5,474 nucleotides of DNA from CADEED01 sp044871085 (GTDB taxonomy: Bacteria > Pseudomonadota > Gammaproteobacteria > Steroidobacterales > Steroidobacteraceae). The first letter of the stretch is position 1, and each line of letters begins with the position of its first letter. This document shows, piece by piece, positions 4,185 through 5,474 of the stretch. Both the position numbers and the translations under genes were made by a program. The notes under the pieces are model-generated. The model worked only from the letters and a program-made list of their open reading frames with translations. It searched no databases and was not told the DNA's origin. The DNA is taken from positions 1 through 5,474 of the forward strand of contig JBIOZI010000392.1 in assembly GCA_044871085.1 (NCBI GenBank), given 5' to 3'.

Positions 4185-5474
4185 CTACCAGGCGAACAGG
4201 CCCGCCCAGGGAAACTGCCCCGCGGAGGCCGCGAAGTAGTAGTAGCCATCGGCCGCGCGCGTCAGCGGCATCTGTCCGCAGGTGCGCGCCACGCCGCCGA
4301 CGGTCAACGTGCGGCCGTCGAAGTTGTAGCAGCCCCAGCCATTGATGTTGGCGTTGGTGCGGTAGCAGACGGCACCCGTGGTGTTGAAGTTGTTGGTGTT
4401 GCCGGTGAACGTGACCGGGTTCGCGCACATGCCGCCCGTGTCACCCGTGCTGTTGAACGTGGCCGTCACCGCGCGCGGCTGCGTCATGGCCACGGTGCAG
4501 GTGCCCGTGCCCGTGCAGGCACCGGTCCATCCCGCGAACGTCGAGCCGCTCGCCGGCGTCGCGGTCAACGTCACGTTGCCGCCCTGGAAGCCCGCCGTGC
4601 AGGTAGTTGGGCAGCTGACGCCGGCCGGATTCGACGTCACCGTGCCGCTGCCCGTCCCCGCCAGCGTGACGCTGAGCGAAACGGGTGGAACCGAGCCCAT
4701 GAACGTGGCCGTGACATTGCGCGCCTGGCTCATCACCACCGTGCAGGTGGTCGCCGTACCCGTGCACGCGCCGCTCCAGCCCTGGAAGAGCGACCCTGCT
4801 CCCGGTGTGGCGGTGAGCGTGACCGACGTGCCCGTGGCGTAGTTCGCGCTGCAGGTGGTACCGCAGTTGATGCCGGCCGGATTCGACGTGACGGTGCCCG
4901 CTCCGGCGGTGATCACCCGCGTCACGCTGAGCGCGAATGTCGTGGCGGTGTTGAACGTCGCGGTGACGGAGCGCGCCTGTGTCATGGCGACGGTGCAGGC
5001 TGCGGTGCCGGTGCACGCGCCGCTCCAGCCGGCGAAGACCGAGCCGGTCGCCGGCGCCGGCGTCAACGTGACGGACGTGCCGCTCGCGAAACTCGCGCTG
5101 CAGGTGGTGCCGCAGTTGATGCCCGCCGGGCTGGAGGTGACCGTGCCCGTGCCGTTGCCCGCCTTGGTGACGGTGAACAGGAAGGGCGCCACGGCGTTGA
5201 ACGTCGCGGTGACCGCGCGCGCCTGTGTCATCGACACGGTACAGCCGCCCGTGCCGCTGCACGCGCCGCCCCAGCCGCCGAATACCGAGCCGCTGGCCGC
5301 CGCGGCGGTGAGCGTGACGGAGGCGCCGTTCGTGAAGCTCGCGCTGCACGCGGTGCCGCAGTTGATGCCCGCCGGGCTCGAGGTGACGGTGCCCGTGCCG
5401 GCGCCGGCGCGCGTGACGGTCAGCGCCGGCCCCGGGGGCGTGCCATTCAGCGCCGCCATCACCGCCGGGAGGAA
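4185..5474 (-). CDS. C-terminal part of a large exported protein with four InlB-B-like repeats (5' partial)
   Basis: The minus-strand frame is open to the right edge and reads FLPAVMAALNGTPPGP before the repeats. The GTG/ATG at 5462/5459 have no SD, so the true start, signal peptide and any catalytic domain lie outside. Counting from 5462, residues 13-344 are four tandem units of 82-85 aa resembling the divergent InlB B-repeat: strand, AGxGTGTVTSxPAGINCGTxC, SVTLT, GSxFxGWSGAC, CTVxMTQAR, VTATF. Each carries four cysteines, fitting two disulfides per unit, so an extracellular location is likely. Such repeats are generally spacers or adhesion modules. After a Gly-rich joint comes an 81-residue module (345-425) with four cysteines (MCANP, VCYR, GCYN, TCGQ) and an aromatic end (DGYYYFAASAG, then PWAGLFAW at the C-terminus). 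It recalls small terminal modules on secreted wall-degrading enzymes, though I cannot name its family. A role as a surface- or substrate-binding tail is inference. Confidence 0.85.
   Translation of the reverse strand, partial: FLPAVMAALNGTPPGPALTVTRAGAGTGTVTSSPAGINCGTACSASFTNGASVTLTAAAASGSVFGGWGGACSGTGGCTVSMTQARAVTATFNAVAPFLFTVTKAGNGTGTVTSSPAGINCGTTCSASFASGTSVTLTPAPATGSVFAGWSGACTGTAACTVAMTQARSVTATFNTATTFALSVTRVITAGAGTVTSNPAGINCGTTCSANYATGTSVTLTATPGAGSLFQGWSGACTGTATTCTVVMSQARNVTATFMGSVPPVSLSVTLAGTGSGTVTSNPAGVSCPTTCTAGFQGGNVTLTATPASGSTFAGWTGACTGTGTCTVAMTQPRAVTATFNSTGDTGGMCANPVTFTGNTNNFNTTGAVCYRTNANINGWGCYNFDGRTLTVGGVARTCGQMPLTRAADGYYYFAASAGQFPWAGLFAW
4431..5426 (-). repeat. Four in-frame tandem repeats of about 246-255 bp
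   Basis: In coding order the units are R1 5181-5426, R2 4935-5180, R3 4680-4934 and R4 4431-4679. R1 and R2 are exactly 246 bp each; R3 is longer because of an insertion in its first strand (VTRVITAGAGTV). Similarity holds at DNA level: bases 5106-5154 and 5352-5400 match at 47 of 49 positions, while R3 and R4 share an identical 18-mer (4872-4889 and 4620-4637) that differs in R1/R2. This points to two paired lineages from stepwise duplication or local gene conversion. Confidence 0.9.

Noticed and set aside
3815..4345. Plus-strand frame over the small minus gene and the tail of the repeat protein
   Set aside because: Arg/Pro/Ser-rich composition, no SD, and it overlaps two better-supported minus-strand genes.
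4378..5349. Frames 4378-4842 (plus) and 4441-5349 (minus) over the repeat region
   Set aside because: They are shadows that repeat only because the real frame repeats; the alternative minus frame is His/Arg-rich nonsense.
4431..5426. CRISPR array or minisatellite
   Set aside because: Units are about 246 bp, diverged, in frame and encode a known type of protein repeat; there are no short identical repeats with unique spacers.
1..5474. Insertion sequence, tRNA, attachment site or phage remnants
   Set aside because: No transposase or integrase coding, no terminal inverted repeats with target duplications, and no cloverleaf seen.

Overview
The window looks like a plant-polysaccharide degradation locus from a high-GC Gammaproteobacterium of the Xanthomonadales/Steroidobacteraceae/Cellvibrio type. 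The taxonomic guess rests on GC-rich codon use, a GH11–CBM60-like xylanase layout, XylR-type 'xyl-box' operator sequences and cysteine-bearing InlB-B-like repeats. No marker gene is present, so lineage is inference only.

Layout. (1) Bases 1-408, plus strand: the 3' end of a secreted polysaccharide lyase, pectate-lyase-like, followed by a strong hairpin with a T-run (420-462). (2) Bases 463-606: a regulatory region with a good sigma70-type promoter (TTGACT, 17 nt, GATAAC) and two sequences close to the LacI-family XylR box. One lies in the promoter spacer and one just downstream of the expected transcription start. (3) Bases 607-3612, plus strand: a two-gene operon with a 9-nt gap, encoding a secreted GH11 endo-xylanase with a C-terminal CBM60-like module, then a secreted CBM35/6-like–BACON–CE15 glucuronoyl esterase. 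(4) Bases 3629-3660: a 32-nt GC-only palindrome (apart from one T) between convergent genes. (5) Bases 3667-4047, minus strand: a small, helical, unrecognised cytoplasmic protein. (6) Bases 4185-5474, minus strand: the C-terminal part of a large exported protein, with four tandem cysteine-containing InlB-B-like repeats and an aromatic, four-cysteine terminal module. It runs off the right edge.

How it fits together. The xylanase cuts the xylan backbone. The esterase hydrolyses the ester between 4-O-methyl-glucuronic acid side chains of xylan and lignin alcohols. Their binding modules (CBM60-like, CBM35/6-like) would hold both enzymes on the cell wall. The paired operators predict induction of the operon by xylose or xylo-oligosaccharides through a LacI-type repressor encoded elsewhere. 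The pectate lyase-like gene upstream and the repeat protein downstream suggest a wider cell-wall-degrading cluster.

I see no mobile element, CRISPR array, RNA gene or clearly new system. The most notable points are the operator pair, the esterase domain architecture, and the unclassified C-terminal module of the minus-strand protein.
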